DNA from: Hyphomicrobiales bacterium
Lineage (GTDB): Bacteria; Pseudomonadota; Alphaproteobacteria; Rhizobiales; Aestuariivirgaceae
Reading direction: 5' to 3'
DNA length: 14,949 nt
Assembly: GCA_025356765.1 (NCBI GenBank)
Contig: JANXRO010000391.1
Coordinates: 1 to 14,949 of the forward strand
The notes under the pieces were generated by a model. It had not been told where the DNA came from. It did no database searches and saw nothing but the letters and a program-made list of their open reading frames with translations. This document shows positions 13,596 through 14,949 of the stretch, one piece after another. The number at the start of each line of letters is the position of its first letter. The first letter of the stretch is position 1. Made by a program: the position numbers and the translations under genes.

Positions 13596-14663
13596 TCAGG
13601 TTTGGTGGAAAGTCATCAAGCCCGTGATCAAAGGCATATTGGTTTGCCAGATTTTGGCGCGGCCAAAACCAGCTTGGGCAGCAAGCGCGGTGATTTCTGC
13701 AGGGGTTCGAGTACGACCCTGCCCCATGGCCGCGAAATAAAGATTGAAATAAGCGTCTGTCACCTTGGCATTGGCATGGGTGCCCGCAAAAGGCTCAGCA
13801 ATCAGCAAAGTTGTGGTGGGAGAGCTGGCTGCTCTGACATTGCGTAAAATCTTCAAAACCACGTCATCATCATGGTCATGCACCACGCGGATCAACGAAA
13901 TCAAATCCATACCCAATGGCAATGGCCCGAACCGAAAATCGCCGGGGTGAAGCGCCACATTTGGTTTGTCTTTTGCTAAATTTACAACACCAGGAAGATC
14001 AAACAGATTCAATTTCAGATGTGGATAACGTTGCCCGACTGCCTCTAAAAATGCGCCAGACCCACCGCCCACATCAAGAATATTCTGGTGTTTGCCGAAA
14101 TTATAACTGCCCAGAATTTGTGCCGCCACAGCCTGTTGTGATGCTGCCATCAATTCAGAATAGGCTTTTTTGTCCGACTCACTGTCGTCATAAGTCCAAT
14201 AGCTTCGCAAACCATCGCTGGCTGATTTGCCCTGCAACATGGCCACGGGGTCTTCAAGGTCTCGGTAAAAGAATTTGTGATGTTCAACAAAGCGCATGAT
14301 CCAGGGCTGGCCCAACAATGCAGCACCTTGCGCGCCCAAAAACACATGGGTTTTATCCATAGCCAAAATATCCAAAGCCACCGCGGCGCGCACCAGAAGT
14401 TCAGTCTTGCTTTTGCTCAACCCAATTTTGGAAGAGAGCTGATCAATCGAAATTCCTGATTGCCCCACGTGTTCCAACACACGCAAAGTCACACAGGCAT
14501 AAAGCACCTGCGAATATGAAAAACCCGCTAACAGATTGAATAATTGGCGAGATTTTGCGCGCGCCACAGGCCTTGTGAGCGGAAAGCGTTGCGCAAAAGC
14601 CAGAAATTTGGGGTCTGCCAGAAGCCTGTTGCGAAACCGCAGAAAAAAATTAGGCAGCGCCAC
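13596..14663 (-). CDS. crtF: Hydroxyneurosporene O-methyltransferase
   Basis: SAM-dependent class I methyltransferase that methylates the C1 hydroxyl of acyclic carotenoids on the way to spheroidene or spirilloxanthin. From GTG at 14663 the protein has 355 residues. An N-terminal segment RLLADPKFLAFAQRFPLTRPVA typical of CrtF precedes a winged-helix dimerisation region. SAM motif I is DVGGGSG (197-203), and the catalytic His region RVVHDHDDD is near residue 262. The start is uncertain: only GTG and TTG codons are available (14663, 14690, 14705) with no clear ribosome binding site, and 14663 best fits the family. It overlaps the crtE end by 14 bases. Confidence 0.93.
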   Translation of the reverse strand: MALPNFFLRFRNRLLADPKFLAFAQRFPLTRPVARAKSRQLFNLLAGFSYSQVLYACVTLRVLEHVGQSGISIDQLSSKIGLSKSKTELLVRAAVALDILAMDKTHVFLGAQGAALLGQPWIMRFVEHHKFFYRDLEDPVAMLQGKSASDGLRSYWTYDDSESDKKAYSELMAASQQAVAAQILGSYNFGKHQNILDVGGGSGAFLEAVGQRYPHLKLNLFDLPGVVNLAKDKPNVALHPGDFRFGPLPLGMDLISLIRVVHDHDDDVVLKILRNVRAASSPTTTLLIAEPFAGTHANAKVTDAYFNLYFAAMGQGRTRTPAEITALAAQAGFGRAKIWQTNMPLITGLMTFHQT

Positions 14664-14949
14664 GGTGCAGCTGTTTTGGAACCATGGCACGAGAAACCGC
14701 AACAATTTGTTGGCCTAAAGCGTGGCGGCCCTGACATTCTGGAATGGCATCCACCACGCGGGCCAATAAATTTTCCAAATGTTGTGTCGCGCCTTCAAAG
14801 CCCAATGTGGAAACCATGTTGGGAAGGCCGTGCGCCGCATCTTGTCCAGTGGGTTTGCCCATGTCGCCTGAAATGCCTGCAACATCGCGCAAATCATCTG
14901 CCACTTGAAAGGCTTCGCCGATCAACATGCCCAACTGTTGCCATGGCTT
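14650..14949 (-). CDS. crtE: Geranylgeranyl diphosphate synthase, C-terminal part (cut by window end)
   Basis: The last 99 codons of a trans-isoprenyl diphosphate synthase, open to the window edge. The second Asp-rich motif is visible as FQVADDLRD, followed by GKPTGQDAAHGLPNMVSTLG, as in bacterial GGPP synthases. The tail (ALGQQIVAVSRAMVPKQ) is normal, so the 3' end is intact. GGPP feeds both carotenoids and the BChl tail. The order crtE-crtF-bchC matches Rhodobacter clusters, supporting crtE over other prenyl synthases. Confidence 0.9.
   Translation of the reverse strand, partial: KPWQQLGMLIGEAFQVADDLRDVAGISGDMGKPTGQDAAHGLPNMVSTLGFEGATQHLENLLARVVDAIPECQGRHALGQQIVAVSRAMVPKQLHRGAA

Noticed and set aside
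1..14949. CRISPR arrays, tRNA or rRNA genes, insertion sequences, phage or defence genes
   Set aside because: None seen; every stretch is accounted for by photosynthesis-cluster genes or short regulatory gaps, and no gap exceeds about 160 bases.

Overview
The window is a densely packed piece of a photosynthesis gene cluster from an alphaproteobacterium that makes bacteriochlorophyll (BChl) a and a type II (quinone) reaction centre. The evidence is a set of full-length, readily recognised Bch, Crt and Puf proteins and Rhodobacter-like gene order (bchG, PucC-like gene, bchP, idi; and crtEF-bchCXYZ-pufQBALM). Base composition looks close to balanced. Details of PufL and PufM resemble the Blastochloris viridis type of reaction centre, which would fit a Hyphomicrobiales-like lineage. 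The genus cannot be fixed from sequence alone, nor can the choice between an anaerobic purple bacterium and an aerobic anoxygenic phototroph.

Region 1 (+ strand, 40-5236) is a tightly coupled operon: bchG, a BCH2/PucC-type membrane protein, bchP, tspO, an unrecognised 91-residue membrane protein, and a type 2 isopentenyl-diphosphate isomerase (fni). Adjacent stop and start codons overlap throughout. The block makes isoprenoid precursors, attaches the prenyl tail to bacteriochlorophyllide and reduces it. After an 86-bp gap comes a secreted pseudoazurin (5323-5772), closed by a clear intrinsic terminator.

Region 2 (- strand, 14949 down to 5931) is the crtE(partial)-crtF, bchC-bchX-bchY-bchZ, pufQ-pufB-pufA-pufL-pufM superoperon. 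It makes carotenoid precursors, carries out the late chlorin-to-bacteriochlorin steps, and builds the LH1 antenna and the L and M reaction-centre subunits. Ahead of bchC are two perfect TGT-N12-ACA PpsR/CrtJ boxes separated by 8 bp. Hairpins lie between pufQ and pufB and between pufA and pufL, and a hairpin terminator follows pufM. No pufC or pufX follows pufM.

The two arms converge at about 5.8 kb, so pufM lies tail-to-tail with the pseudoazurin gene. That cupredoxin keeps all four copper ligands, but the normally conserved Asn after the first His ligand is Phe. Together with the absence of pufC, this gives the window's most interesting hypothesis: a retuned blue-copper protein serving the photosynthetic electron transfer chain. 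Other points of note are a possible leaderless bchG transcript under a PpsR-like promoter, a 25-residue C-terminal extension on PufB, and a viridis-type Asp/Asn exchange in the QB proton path.
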